Shown piece by piece: positions 22,303 to 34,118 of a stretch of DNA of 64,000 bases. Each line of letters opens with the position of its first letter. Within the stretch, counting starts at the first letter, position 1. Location of the stretch: NCBI GenBank assembly GCA_012845835.1, contig JABAKD010000022.1, positions 9,993,718 to 10,057,717 of the forward strand, written 5' to 3'. The notes below the pieces were generated by a model. That model saw only the letters and a program-made list of their open reading frames with translations, was not told the DNA's origin and ran no database searches. The position numbers and the translations under genes are program-made. Source of the DNA: Undaria pinnatifida. Taxonomy: Eukaryota; Sar; Phaeophyceae; Laminariales; Alariaceae.

Positions 22303-24340
22303 CGACTGAATTAAGGGTATATATGTCCGGGATCGAGTAGGTTTCCGTATGGTCTGCGAGGGCGGTTTGAGTTGTTTTGTGTCCCCATTTCAAGTGGTTT
22401 TCGGTATGACCTGCGGAAGTGACAATGCTCAGCGATGGGAGAAGAGGGGGGGATGGGAGGGGGTCATAGGGTGGGGTGGGGGGTGGGGGGTGTACTCGTT
22501 ATCATGCGTGGCCGTAGTCGTTAAACTATAGACGCTCGCATCCTCACAATGCGGGGATGGAGCACGTCGGGGTCGCACCGACCAGGCAGACATTGCTTGC
22601 GCCAAGCGCGAAGCGCCTTGAGACGTGCGTTGAGTCGCATGAAGGGTGAGCTGCATCCTACTTGGAACCGCTTGTGAGACGGACTTCGGCACTTTGTGCG
22701 TACTTTCTTGCATATGGAGGACGGCGTCGAATGCCCTGGTTTATTTTTCGGTGTGGCCGCTTCCAGAGGCATCAGTGGGTTCGCCGGATAGGGGGGCGGG
22801 GGCGATTGTGTTGCCTTCTCTGGTCTTCGTCGTGTTGCTCTTCCGTTCCTCGTAGAGTATTTCTCGACGAGGATCCCCATCGCTACATGCCGTCGTGTTA
22901 TCCTTCCGTAGTGCGGAGTGTTCCGACCGCACTGCGTTGTAGTGCAGTAGGTTTCCACGAAAGTTTTGTTGCAAGGAGGGGGAGGGGGGGCGGGGCGGTT
23001 GTGGGGCTAGTGTACTGAATATCGTACATGGCCGTCGTCTTAAGACCAAGGAATTCGCATGCCTACAAGGCCGGGGCGGAGCACGTCGGGTCTTCACCGA
23101 CCAGGCAGACATCGCTCGCGGTGGGGGGGGGGGGGGGGGGGGGCGGGGTGCGTAGATAACTTGGACTAGGCCCCGCGCTCGCGGAGGTACGTAGGGGAAC
23201 GGTACTTGCTTGAACCTCCTTAAGATTTCTGGGCAGGTAGTTGCCGGTAGTGTTGCTTCTTGTACGGTTGCTTGGCTTGTAATGGAGTCCGTTGTTTTGC
23301 GCCGACGACGTGTGTGCTGTAGCCCGGCCTCTGCAAGATACCTCGTGTGTCGTTGCAGAATGCGAAACTTGAGAGGTAGAATAATTTCTACTATCAAGGC
23401 ATTGTTCGACGGTGGGGGTTCGAGCGTTACATAATACGCCGTTTTTTTTTCGTTCCGTTCCGTTCTCCGCCCTTCGTGGGTTTGTGATGTTGAGGATGAT
23501 ACGTACGACGGTAGCAGCGGTCAGTGGGGTATCATAATCACTGCTTAGTTTCACTACCATCGCTTGTGTCGGCAGCCAGCTGGTAGACGAGCCTCACGCC
23601 GACATTTGAAGAGATCCCTTTTTTAGCTCCTCGGTTCCGGTCGAAGCACTTTCCTCCGAGGAATGTTTGTATCGGCCTCTCAGCCACGTCTGGTTGCCTT
23701 TGCCCGATGTGGGGCTTCATGGGGAAACTTTGTCGAAGAAAACGGACGAATACAGAACCATCCGAACGGAGCAGCCCAGGCTGCTGGAGCACGGACCATG
23801 TCCGGCGTGCAACGTAAAGAGGTGTACGACACATGCGCGCGGTACGGCGATAGTCGTACCGTACTGCTGTTGCACGCTCTTCGTAGGTGGCTGGTAGGAT
23901 CCGCACTTACGTGTCGCCTTCTTAGGCCGCAAGGCCTGGGTTCCCAGAGGATTATAACGCCTTCAGCACTGCCTGCGCGCACGTTTTTGGGGAGAAATAC
24001 TTGAAAACAGTGCGTGCGTTTTTTTTTGCGGTTCTGAAGGGTTAATATGTGTTTTTGTGGCGCACACGTACTTTCGGCGTTCGCGCGAAATCGTGAGCGT
24101 TGTCCCTGGTCGGCGTGTCTTGAGTGAAGCGAAGTTTGTTGTCTGTTGTGTGTGTTTTTTTTCTGGCGCGCGGAGGTAGTGCCGGCACTATGCAGAGTGA
24201 AGAGCTGTCGTCGAAAAACTGTCGGACTTGGTAGGTCGCGGATTGACTCGTCGATTTTTGTTGTCGTGAAACCTACAGCAGTAGGGATAAATCTATGAAT
24301 GGCGTGATCTGCGAACAGCTGGTGGAAAAGCGTTGTTGCG
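22303..24340. repeat. Old repeat cluster downstream of atlastin
   Basis: It contains a repeat at 22540-22660 (ggagcacgtcggggt...gaccaggcagacattg...gcgcgaagcgcc), continuing to about 22960, and a second fragment at 23065-23120 next to a G-run. Related copies are at 11920-12055 (minus), 48310-48425, 56220-56480 and 58180-58325 (minus). Open frames here (for example 22741-23397 minus and 23667-23897 plus, with a CPAC...CCC cysteine pattern) have no splice support and are probably repeat-borne. Confidence 0.5.
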
Positions 24341-24352
24341 CGTGAACTTAAT

Positions 24353-24478
24353 GTCAGGTACCTGGTTGAGACGATGATGTCGCCGTCTCTTGTTACTATA
24401 ACATGCGCAGGAATTGATGCCAGGTACCTGGTTGAGAAGGTAAAAGCTACAGGTCCCTGTTACTATGCCAGCTGCTTC
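24353..24478 (+). repeat. ~65 bp tandem duplication
   Basis: Two units, each beginning caggtacctggttgaga and running through ctgttactat. Both contain the 8 of 9 match tacctggtt. Confidence 0.7.
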
Positions 24479-24704
24479 TTCGCCTTTCCCAAGTGGGCGT
24501 GATAGCTACCGGTCGGACAAAGGGGAAGCGATATCCCTTTCCCCGGTGATGATCAGACAGTCGTCTGAAGTCGACCGCGCTGTCGCAGCAGACAGAAGAA
24601 GCTGGATCGCCACGGACGGGGGAGCGCGATGGTGCCGGCGCCACGCTGTCTGCGTGTGGTTGTCCCGCGTGAAACGAATGCGTGGACGCGCTTGGCGTGC
24701 ATAA
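24465..24704 (+). CDS. Hypothetical GC-rich frame, 79 codons
   Basis: Open from ATG to TAA, with serine-rich then basic composition and no internal repeat. An acceptor-like ctatgccag precedes an in-frame segment at about 24474. The composition is protein-like, but there is no partner exon or domain, and the opposite strand is also open (24447-24731). It is listed only as a candidate. Confidence 0.25.
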   Translation: MPAASSPFPSGRDSYRSDKGEAISLSPVMIRQSSEVDRAVAADRRSWIATDGGARWCRRHAVCVWLSRVKRMRGRAWRA

Positions 24705-24919
24705 TCGGTTTCGAAGCTTCGAAAATGCCATGTTTCTTATTAGCGCGACTGCTGGTGGAGTGGAGCCTTGTGCGGTGGTGTAAGAAAGGCCAGGGTAGTC
24801 ATGTCTTTTTTTTTCCGCGTTGTTGTCCCTTAGTTAGTACCAGGTACCCGAGGGGTAGTATATACGTTGTTTGTCCCCATGTGCCCGTCGTTGTGTGGCG
24901 TGACCGTGGGGTGCCGTGA

Positions 24920-26550
24920 TAGTTTTGTTTGGTCGCTAAAGATAATCGAGAGAGTCGAGCAGCCTTGCGTCAAAGCTTGACATCAACTACTGTGTTTTGG
25001 GCTGAGTTCCCACGGGACTTGCCATCGGAGCCTACGGTATATAGTTGGGCACTACCGTGAACACACCGCCTTGTGTATGCCGGGCAGCGACCCTTGCCAC
25101 GAAAATGTACAAGCTAAAGGTCGAATCCTGGGAGATGCCCGGTCGAAGACTAAACTTGGGCGGCGAAAGCGCACTACATCGCCTGTGAAAATCAATTAAT
25201 GTCTTGCATTATTCATATTTTGAATGAACGCATGATGTGTATTTCCTGCCCCAACACCCCGACGGTCTGTCTTGTTATGAGCCGGCGCGGTTCGTTGCGT
25301 TGGATCTCTCTTATAATACTGGTCGAAAGCAAACTGATTTGAGACTGTGAGGCCCGGTCGAAAACCAAACGTCTGCGGAGTGCTGAGTCCCGACGGTCGG
25401 TCTTGTCGTGAACGAGCGCGGTGTGTTGCGCTCGATCTCTTCCTACTGATTCACGGCGGGTTTGTGTTGGTGGGTCCTAGGTCGCCGCACACGGCAGCGC
25501 TACCGTAACGCCAACAAAGACAGCGCATGTACCACAATCAAGTAATGAAACTGCAGTGCAGCGCCAATTACTTTGCATTGACCCGATTTCCCCTAATTCT
25601 TTATATTTAAGGTTGGATGGTAGAGTGGATTTTCGGACTTGAAAGCGTAGTGCAGGATTCACGGTGGGTTGGTGGTGGTAGCTTGATCGCCGGACACGAC
25701 AGGATGCCACCACAGCGCGATTCAAGATCATAGATGCCACAAAATAAGGCCAGCGTCAGCTACAGTGGGCGTGTACCTGGTGCCGAGTGCGTACGTAGTG
25801 GTGGTGTCTCATTGCTTTGGGAAGAAACGTTGGGGTTTGGTTCAGGTATAATGATTGGAAAAATCACTGATCGCCCACAGCTGGTTGGCGGCGGCGGCTG
25901 ATGCTTTTACGCTTACTTGTTAAAAACCTGAGGCAGGAGGGTCGACACTTGCCGGACCAGATGAGCAACACAAACTGTGGGACAAAACCGCCACGGGGTC
26001 GTGATGCACGGCAGCAGTATGTACGTACCAGGACACGTTCCGATCGATCGTAATTTTCTGTAACGTCAATCAAGAACAACGTGGGGGAGGGAAACAGGGA
26101 AATGGTTGGCAGTCTTCTAAATCTCTTTAGGGCAAAGTTTCTGTTTTGGCTATTCCTTAGACGCGGGTACCTTTTCTCGCCCGCAGTTTTATCAACGCAG
26201 ATTTTTTTCACCAGGGGTGTTAAAAGCCGCCGCAGGACCCAGACGACCACGCGCTCGCGGCGGTGCCTGCGCACTTGTCACCCGCCGGTGAGCAATCATG
26301 GAAAAATCCCCAATGAATTGACACCGCTCAACTCCAAGCATGAAGTCCCTCTATTCAAGACAATCGCCGAGTATACTGATTATGCAGTCCAGCATATACT
26401 GGTGGCTGTTGTCTAGTCCCAAGTCAAATATAGGCTGATTGAGCCCAGCATACTGACCGCTCGACCAAGTCTTTTATCTTAAAGTCGAAAATAATCAACA
26501 TACACGACAGCAGTGAACGCAATTAACATATGTATTTTTTGCTTGTTGTC
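24920..26550. other. No gene recognised; local duplications
   Basis: Duplicated segments share a ggtcgaaa-c-aaac core with a ccgacggt(c/t)(t/g)gtcttgt block (25240-25330 and 25350-25440), and a gattcacggtggg block repeats near 25450 and 25655. A short frame at about 25090-25187 (plus) reads like protein, but it ends in this repeat and has no splice evidence. Confidence 0.35.
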
Positions 26551-26554
26551 AGCA

Positions 26555-26670
26555 CAATGTCTTCTGACCGAAGGGGGGGCGGAGCCATTCGTTCAGGCAG
26601 ACGATAACGACTAAAAGTGACAACTGCTATAAATCATAACGATGCAACGGGGGAAATTGGATACCATTAC
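26555..26670 (+). repeat. Dispersed repeat, copy 1
   Basis: From ttctgaccgaaggggggg to aaatcataacgatgcaacgggg. A second copy lies at 30222-30320 with about 80% identity by eye. Confidence 0.7.
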
Positions 26671-26689
26671 GCTAGCCCACCCTGAAGGT

Positions 26690-26930
26690 GTTCGTTAACT
26701 CCAAGCGGGGTAAGGTTCACGTCATTGTATTACGTCTCCCAACACAGGGTAGAGGCAAGTCGAGAAGATGAGCTCGTGTGTGAGAGCTCACAGTCTGCTA
26801 TCAAGAACGCCAGCCAAGCATTACTAGGTACCCAATAATAGGCCAATATCCCGAACCGGCACGAAACTGATGAGTAACTATCGTACTGAAAATCCCAAAT
26901 CAACACCTTCCCGGATTCTTCACAAGACAG
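26690..26930 (+). repeat. Dispersed repeat, copy 1 (partner at 29300-29530)
   Basis: Both copies share gctccaagcggggta, gtagaggcaagtcgagaagat, gagagctcacagtc and cccaataataggccaatatc in the same order. The minus-strand frames across both copies are therefore repeat-borne. Confidence 0.8.
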
Positions 26931-27028
26931 TGACGAATCAACAATGGACTCAATTCCATAATCTACAACAACACAAATGACAAGAGGAAACTCATCCGCA
27001 TGAGCGAAAACCTCTTCCATGCTCCCAC

Positions 27029-27343
27029 TTATAACTCTTGCAGATGTAAACGAGATAACAATGGCCGCGCCGAAATGATAAAAACTAAGGTCAAGACTAC
27101 AATGCCAGAGATCGCGAGAAACTCTGTTCCCCCGGACAAAAGTCCCCTTATGCCCCCTACTCCCGCCATAGATGCGCCGATCGTGACGGTAATGCGAGGT
27201 AGCGTACGTCTTTTTCGCATGACTGAATGACACAATTCATTTGGGCGCTTAAATACCCGAAATAGCTGTCGCATGCAAATCATCATAAAACTAGCTCCAA
27301 ATAATCGAACACAGAAACAACAAAATGCCGTCACTGTCGACAC
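27029..27343 (-). pseudogene. Hydrophobic gene scrap
   Basis: A 104-codon minus frame with two hydrophobic stretches, including a 20-residue segment starting FLAISGIVVLTL that could span a membrane. A frame change near 27060 would extend the similarity of composition into an adjacent frame (26730-27233), suggesting an old broken gene. No family is recognised and no start or splice context is convincing. Confidence 0.2.
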
Positions 27344-28394
27344 GAATAGCCCAAGCCCTCCTAGCTACGAAAATTATTCGATCATCGCAAAAACATGTCG
27401 TGCTTCACTCCTCCATTGCGAACAAGTATTACATTAACAATGTATTCGCAAAATGACACTATTGGTAGAACAAGCAATCAATCATGAATATGCCCACCAT
27501 CCTTTACTTTTCAATCAATCAGAAGATTAGTGCCAAGAACAAAAGATACCCGCAAAATTCCAATACAATCAATGCCACCATCAATACCACTCATCTGCAG
27601 TACACCTATCGAGGTGTACCTACGTACACGTACCTTTTCTCCAAAAAAATCGTTATCGTATGTGTATCAGCTCTACCAGGCCCCTTGTGGTCCTGTGTAC
27701 AAATCAAGTTTTTCGGATTTACAAAGACTGTTTGATTTGAACATGAAAACACACTTCAAAACTACCAGGCGGAAGAGGCTACGCATAACATCCAGAACGA
27801 ATCTCAGATGATACTATCTGCGGGTTCCACACTTGCCGCAAATACATTGTCTACTATCTACGGGTCTCACACTTGACGCAAATAAAAAACGTCACATTCG
27901 ACCAAAAGCAATGTTTGGATCGATAGGCGTATCCATCGTAAACATAAATTTATCGTTCATTCTTACGGAATCCCACCAATTCGACCAGACGTGTCCCCCC
28001 GCGTCCCGCGATGTTGCCGAACCATTAAGGTCCTGTTGACGAGATAGCCAGGTCTACTCCCTCCATGACTTCTCCCGCTGCTGCTGTTGCTGCTGCGTAT
28101 CATGGAGTGCGTGCGGTCATATCGCTCGACTTGTTGCTCAGATGAAACCACATCGTTATTTAGTACTGCTGCAAACAGCCCACAATTACCGCACGTCCTT
28201 TCCTACCATCATTGCTACCAGCAGCAGGAAGCACGCGGCTATTATGCCGCGCGACTTTTCCCTACCAAGCCACCGCCCAGGTAGTATGCGCACGGCTGGC
28301 GGCCGTGCGACTTCTCGCGGGATGTGCAGATAACCCCATATCTGCTGCCTCTACAACCAACATTCTGCAGTGGAGTGCGTACGGCAAAAAGAAA

Positions 28395-28470
28395 AAATAA
28401 CGCAGCTTGCAAAGATGAGTATTGACCCGAAATTCGTCGAACTCACGGCTGACGTCCTTGAAATATTTTT
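28395..28470 (+). repeat. Conserved 60 bp block, copy 1
   Basis: The block runs gcagcttgcaaagatgagta, then ttgacccgaaattcgtcgaa, then ctcacggctgacgtccttga. It recurs at 36310-36375 and 37290-37355 (both minus, well conserved) and in weaker form at 29735-29800 and 41795-41860 (plus). It is probably the end of a mobile element. Confidence 0.7.
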
Positions 28471-28934
28471 ATAAAATAAAGACGAAAATTAATGCCGTGC
28501 GACATGAAATCCCCCGCTCGCAAGACACGGCCGGTTGCCTACTGCGGCTGTACTTCCGCCATAGGGCTTTTTGCTGCTGCTGTAACCCCCCTGGCCGCTG
28601 TATACGATGGGGATGTCCTAGGCTATGCTGCCACCATGGACAGGAGCTGCTGCTACTCCCTGCCTACGGTTATACTCCACTGTAGGGCTTTAGTTTCTAT
28701 TGCTGTGGTCTACAGCAACAGTGGCTGCTTCCTGAAAACGACGTCGCCACCACAACATCATCTCTGGGATCCTCCAAACCGTATACACGGCTCTTTGTCC
28801 ACCACCGCGGAGCTTCTCCTCGCCACGCACTACAGCAGTACATAAGAGCGAACTCATAACCATTCACGTCTCCAGCGCGTATGCTCGCAAATAAGTTATT
28901 TTCCTTTTTCTCTCCCGAAAAAAAACGAAAAACT

Positions 28935-29075
28935 ATGAAGTCGGCGGGATTCGAACCCACGACCCACCTTTTTCTCGTTATATAATACCTGGTATATTAT
29001 AAAAATCAAATTACACTCCAGCTATAACACTGCATGTAACACTGCACACTAGACCACTTAGTCACATGACCATGT
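28935..29075 (-). repeat. tRNA-like element with interrupted body
   Basis: Read on the minus strand it begins gtgactaagtggtctag (A-box-like) and ends with a T-arm and B-box, ggtcgtgggttcgaatccc. The two boxes are about 95 nt apart, too far for a normal tRNA without an intron. Acceptor ends do not pair, so it is a tRNA-derived repeat, not a working tRNA gene. A TACCTGGTA site (28986-28994) lies inside. Confidence 0.55.
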
Positions 29076-29299
29076 AGAGCAAGTTTGACCAACCCTCCGG
29101 GGCTTTCCCCTCGCCACGCGCTACAGTTCTCAGGAGCAACTATCATAACCATTCATAACGTCTCCAAACACACTTAAGTCTTGCCCTTCCCCACCAAGTT
29201 TCTTGGAGATCATGGCCCTGTTCCAATCAATACTGCTCACTCTTAGATCTCCCATGAGGCCAGACCGAATCGGTTTACCTCTAGAATAGAGTGTTCCTT

Positions 29300-29530
29300 A
29301 GCTCCAAGCGGGGTAGGTTCGGGGTAGGTTTCAAGTAATTGTAAAACGTCTCTCATCACATGGTAGAGGCAAGTCGAGAAGATGATCTCGTGCGTGAGAG
29401 CTCACAGTCGGCCATCAAGAACGCCAAGCAAGCAATATAATACTAGGTACCCAATAATAGGCCAATATCCCGAACCGGCACGGAACTGGTAAGTAACTGT
29501 CGCGCTGAACATCCCAAGTCAACAGAAGGG
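29300..29530 (+). repeat. Dispersed repeat, copy 2 (partner at 26690-26930)
   Basis: Same blocks and order as 26690-26930, with a longer gcaatataatactaggtaccc where the partner has gcattactaggtaccc. Confidence 0.8.
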
Positions 29531-30221
29531 CCGTACATACATGCAGATTCATACAAGTAGCAAGATTTGGTGGAACTAAATCCATCAGGAGTATTCGGAG
29601 AATGGAATGAGGATGCGGCGCTTTACAACGACCTTCCGTAAAAATTGTGAAGCTGTGTAGTAACAACCAGGTTTAATTCACAAACACCATACCCTGTATC
29701 ATAAATAAAACACAGATCTAATGTACCACGCAGCTTTAAAGTTGAGTTTCAATCATTCAATCGGTTGTACTCACAGCTGACGTTTTTCAATTTTTTACAA
29801 AACCTACTCCCACACCTCTAACTTTCAAGGCGGGAGCCAATTGGACGGATTCAAAGCGAAGCAGGCCCCGAACGCCTGACATACCAGTACTCGAAAGCCA
29901 ACGGAACGCATATAATTCGAAGCAGACGTCCAAATTACAAACACGCCGGTCCGTGAAAGCCAAAAGAGCGAGCTAGAACAACCGGAAATCTGAAAACGAA
30001 CAACCATACCTGGGAAAGCGGTGTCGCTCGTATAACTAGTAACAAGTATAGATGAGCTATGACTAGTTAGCATTCTGCCGACGACGCCACTGTGGTAAGA
30101 TGAGGCTGTATGGAACTAGGGACCGACTAATGCTTGTAGGGGTGCCTCTGGCACTGAACTGGTTACGCCAGCGAGGATTGTCTGGATGTTGCATCTCTTG
30201 TATTGATTGCTTGCTGTCCGC

Positions 30222-30320
30222 CCGATACCTTCTGACCAAAGGAGGGGCGGAGCCGTTCACGTCTGCCACGTAAAAAGGGGACAGCTGTTACAAATCATAA
30301 CGCTGCAACGGGGGGCTATC
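30222..30320 (+). repeat. Dispersed repeat, copy 2 (partner at 26555-26670)
   Basis: ttctgaccaaaggaggggcg through aaatcataacgctgcaacgg. It ends at the stop codon region of the three-exon gene. Confidence 0.7.
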
Positions 30321-30324
30321 GGCG

Positions 30325-32528
30325 TCATCCGCCCCCCCCGTCTACACCCTCGCTTGCAGCGATTTCCCTATCTAGTGCTTTCGCCTCCTCAAGCCGTTGT
30401 CTTGCGTGCGGCGAGCCTTGTCCTTCCCCAATATCCACCGAGTTGCTGCGTCCAGCAGCTGTTTTACAGTCAGTCCGCGAAAGCAACACAAAAAGTTAAA
30501 GGCTTCAGGAGGGGAAATAATCGAAAACAAGTGACAACAGCAACATCGGCAGCACGAGGTGAAGGCGTCGAAAACGAAGTGACGGCCCCCATTTCTTAGT
30601 TATGTAGCACATGTTGATTACCTGGTATATAGCATTACCCACCGAGCTACGTAGTAGTCACGTGACCACGTAGCTCAGTGGGTAGTGCTATATAACCAAC
30701 ATCGCATCGCCCACCCGAGGCAGCCCAAACTACTGGAGTAGAGGATGTGTCTGAAGCGCAACGGAACGAGCCATAAATCACGTGCTACGATAGAGATATT
30801 AAGATATACCGTTTTTTGGCTAAAATAAATTCTGAACGACGAGGCTCCTGAGCCCAATGTCGTCGGAATGAGCACCAATCTTTATTTTGGTTTATTTTCA
30901 TGTTTTTATATACCTAGGCCAGAACTCTGTTTATCGTGAGCCTGTATATCGAGTTGCGCTTTCGGTTTTTTACTCAAAACTCAGTTTTGGGTGGGGCATA
31001 GAGCTCTTCGAGTGACGTGCGTGAGCAGAGCAAACGATCATTTTATGGTGGCAACCCCCTTTCTTTCTCGAAGTAAGGTTGATAACATAAGATCACGTTT
31101 ATTTGTCCTTTTTTCGTCACTGTCATATAGTATAGCATAGTACGATACCTGGGTCCCGAAAGGGTTAAGAACTTGTGGAATTTGATAAATTAGTTGACGA
31201 AAAATGCGCGAAACGTGATTTTTTTTTTTTTTATGTACTTGAAATAGCGCAGGGGACACCCTGTTTCAAATAAGAACCCGAACCCTCCCCCCAAAACGGG
31301 AGGTTCTTAACTGGTGTCGCCCACGTCAGCAACGGAGAATTTGTGGTCATCGAGGGACATCCTGACACATCCTCATGTATCTCAAGGTGGATATAGATCA
31401 TGTGGGTGGTATAGCGGATTTGGTATACAGGGGATATTTTCAATACATCCCGAGGTTTCAGGAGGTGTATGAAATTTTGATGGGGTGCAAAACAGAACTG
31501 CTTCTTGCTCTGATATCATCGCCCACAGCAGTTCTTTCGGTTCTTTCGGTTCATTCGGCTCCGTCGGTGGATCGCTCCGTCTGGGTCACAGGCAGTGGGT
31601 CTGTCACCCTGGACCGAGGGGCAGGTAATAAACGCTTCTTTGGTGTCAAGTCTCCTGTCTTGGGTGATCATCTCACGAGTTCGGATAGAAAACCCGCCGG
31701 TTCTAATGAATCTGCAGATTTCGCGCGGGTCAGGTGTGTTGGCACTCGGAATTTTTTCGAGTACCGCGTTTGGCAGCTTCTCCGATCGTGTGGGCATCGC
31801 CCAGGGTATATCTACGGGAGGGTCTCTTGTTGCATCTTCGGGTGTATGTTCTATCTTTAGTGCAGGTTCTTCTGATATCTTGGGTATTTTCCCTGGACCG
31901 AGGGACGGGTAATCAACGTTTCTCTGGTGTCAACTCTTCTCCTGTCTTGGGTGATCATCTCACAAGATGGGATAGAGAACCCGACGGTCCCAATGATCTC
32001 GAGTGTTGAGGGAATTACTGGCCGAAAACTTCGCGCGAACCATAAATTATAAAGACCTCTTTATACTGAAGTTTTCACACCCTGTCTCTAAGAACGTGAA
32101 ACTGGACAAAAAAACAAGAGATTCGTAGGTGACGTACCTGGTACTTTAGTTCTAGAAGTAGTAGCGGCTGGATTTGATAGCGTGCCGCCTCGGCCGGTAG
32201 GAGCATGCACGTCTGCGACAACCCCAGGGGATGAAGACGATTGCGCCAGCAATGTTGGTGGTGGCGCGCCGGCCGCATGATGAGGAGCGGACGCGGCCAA
32301 AGAAGAGCCCCCCTTTGATTTCTGGGCCTTGTTGCTATGTCTTGCCGACGTCTGCCGGCTGCTCTTTGGTCGCGTGCTGTTGTTGCTGTTGTGGCGGATG
32401 GTATCTTGTTGAGTACCGCCACCAGATGGTTTGCGACGGAGATTATTTTGATCGGTTTCCTGGTCCGTGGGGGAAGCCTTCTTCGCCTTCATCCGCTTGT
32501 GGGCCCTGTCGGCCAAATATGCACACAT
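30325..32528 (-). CDS. Three-exon gene of unknown function
   Basis: Minus-strand exons 32528-32138, 31892-31608 and 30458-30325, with GT-AG introns (donors gtacgt and gtgaca; acceptors ggtccag and aaaacag). Phases match (1 then 1), giving 269 codons plus stop. The first exon is rich in Ser, Thr, Ala and Pro after a basic start; the second contains EMITQDRRLDTKEAF; the last is a short charged helix (RQRLEEAKALDREIAASEG) ending in glycines. No domain is recognised; it looks like a soluble, partly disordered protein. The ATG at 32528 lies inside the terminal repeat of the element at 32515-32790. An ATG at 32492 is an alternative, and an upstream exon entering at an acceptor near 32506 is also possible. 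Plus-strand frames over 31375-31912 are open too, but they offer no consistent splice chain. Confidence 0.6.
30600..30712. repeat. tRNA-like palindrome with one TACCTGGTA arm
   Basis: Two inverted arms of about 45 bp (30612-30664 and 30661-30705) each hold a tRNA D-arm-like sequence: tagctcagtgggtagtgc on the plus arm. The left arm carries tacctggta where the right arm has only ta. Confidence 0.85.
31516..32010 (-). repeat. ~285 bp tandem duplication containing gene 3 exon 2
   Basis: Homologous blocks tcggtccagg, gagatgatcacccaagacag and the surrounding sequence occur twice (31545-31740 and 31880-32010). The upstream copy supplies the exon 2 acceptor and the downstream copy supplies its donor. 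Confidence 0.8.
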
Positions 32529-32790
32529 CGGACAGATCAGATCCCTATCAATAATCTATACGATCTGTGCCATTCAGGGCAAACATATCCCTGGCACAGG
32601 TATATATGATCTGCATGGCCTATATATCATGTTGCCGGGTGGGAGCCGTATGGTTTGCATGACCTAGTACATGTTTCCTGGGTTGGATATTTGCCGCACA
32701 TATCCCGCACAGTAATTGTTAACGACAGATATATGATCTATATGATCTATATGATGTATGTGATCTAGATCGTGATCTGTCCGACACGTG
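32515..32790. mobile_element. TIR element with ATGATCTAT units, copy 1
   Basis: It begins gcacacatcggacagatcag and ends gatctgtccgacacgtgc, forming inverted ends of about 20 bp. The interior carries a ggtgggagccgtatggtttg block and a short atatgatct run near the right end. Related copies are at 34500-34775 and 46910-47530. No coding capacity, so it is a non-autonomous DNA element. No clear target-site duplication was seen. Confidence 0.65.
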
Positions 32791-33004
32791 CAAATGCGTC
32801 AGGAGACACGTCAAAAGCAAGGGAAAACGCGCGGCGTCAAAGGTGTAAGGCCGAACGTAGCACACTAAAACCTACCTGGTAGTGTTTTCGTGTCAGTCAA
32901 GGGATATTGAGGCAAATTTGCTGTGTCTGTCAAGGGGTCAAATTGCTACCTCCTGATGCAGTGTAGCTGCGCTGTTGATCTGGTGGCGGCGTTTTACGAG
33001 AGGG

Positions 33005-33245
33005 TGGCGTGAAGTTTTACTACAAGGTAGAGGCCTTTAATTAGAGGGTAGAGGCCTTTAACAAGAGGACAGAGGCGGTTTTCCAAGGGCGTAGCGACGT
33101 TTATGCGAGGTGCATAGGAGGGTAGGGGCGTTTTACAAGGGGATAGAGAGGCGTTTAGGAATAGAGCGGAGGGGTTATACGATAAGGCAGAGGAGCTGCT
33201 TTACAGGAGGGTAGAGGCGTTTTGTAAGAGGGGATTGGGATTGCA
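33005..33245 (+). repeat. Degenerate gagggtagaggcgtttta minisatellite
   Basis: Eight or so irregular units of 25-30 bp based on gagggtagaggcgttttaca. Non-coding. Confidence 0.75.
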
Positions 33246-33257
33246 CATCGCACCAGC

Positions 33258-33372
33258 ACGGGGGTGTTATAAGGCTTAGTTTTTGTCAAGGCATTATTAG
33301 TGGAGTACTAGTCCGTTTGACCACTTGCAAAAGGTTAACCAATAGCTTACCCAAACTAAGCCTTATAACAGG
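33258..33372. repeat. tRNA-like foldback with gttataaggcttagttt ends
   Basis: Ends gttataaggcttagttt (33268) and aaactaagccttataac (33353-33370) are inverted copies. Between them, on the minus strand, lies gcaagtggtcaaacgg, which recurs with the same flank at 43027-43100 and 43319-43410. Confidence 0.75.
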
Positions 33373-33619
33373 GGCTCTCAGGAGTAGGCGGCGTTTTCCA
33401 AGAGGGCATGATAGCGGGAGGAATGCAGCGCTAACTTCAAGGTCCTCGGGAATTAATTCACCCATACCGAACCCATTCGTGAATGACGGTACACAGATAG
33501 ATATCACACGCTGATATGATACGTGTACAATGTGATGCAAAATGGGCATTGCCAACAACTGCCAACCGGCAGCTAGATGCTTTCCTGTGACACCGAGAAG
33601 CCGAGCGTTCGGTGTTTGA

Positions 33620-33666
33620 CATCTTGGATCTTGGATCTTGGATCTTGGATCTTGGATCTTGGATTT
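33620..33666 (+). repeat. TTGGATC heptamer array
   Basis: Five to six perfect cttggat heptamers followed by a decayed end. Confidence 0.9.
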
Positions 33667-34118
33667 TTACTCTTTATAAATTGCTTGCAAAGATGATACA
33701 GGCTGGTGGTGTGAAAAAAAACAAATTCTCTCCCCCACGAATGCCGCTCGCAATATCTAGTCAAAGAGTGAATATTTGGTATCATACTGAGCCCCATGAC
33801 GAGTGGAAAAGGGTGAAATGGCCAGTTTTTGTTTTAACGGCTTGGGCTGTCTCTAGTCTCTAGGAACGAAACTCGTATCGGCCACTGACAGGCCTTCATT
33901 TTTTTCAAAAATATTCAGGCTTCTTCCAAGCGGGGGCGAAAAATAAAATTGCGCCGCATGTTGCACGATCCCGTTGGACGTACTCCAAGGCATGTCCGTA
34001 GAATTTTTGTGCGCAAAAAATCGAAGTTCTGACCTGCCTGTGTTCAACATTAAGCAGAATCTACCGAAAAAACAGGATCCAACACTACGACCAAGTCATT
34101 TAAAGGAAATAACGTATC

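Noticed and set aside
26730-27233. 167-codon minus frame as a gene
   Set aside because: Most of it lies in a dispersed repeat shared with 29300-29530.
28935-29075. Intron-containing tRNA gene
   Set aside because: The boxes are too far apart, and the acceptor and anticodon stems do not pair.
31375-31912. Plus-strand frames rich in Ser and Gly over the tandem duplication
   Set aside because: The minus strand gives a three-exon chain with matching phases; the plus strand gives none.
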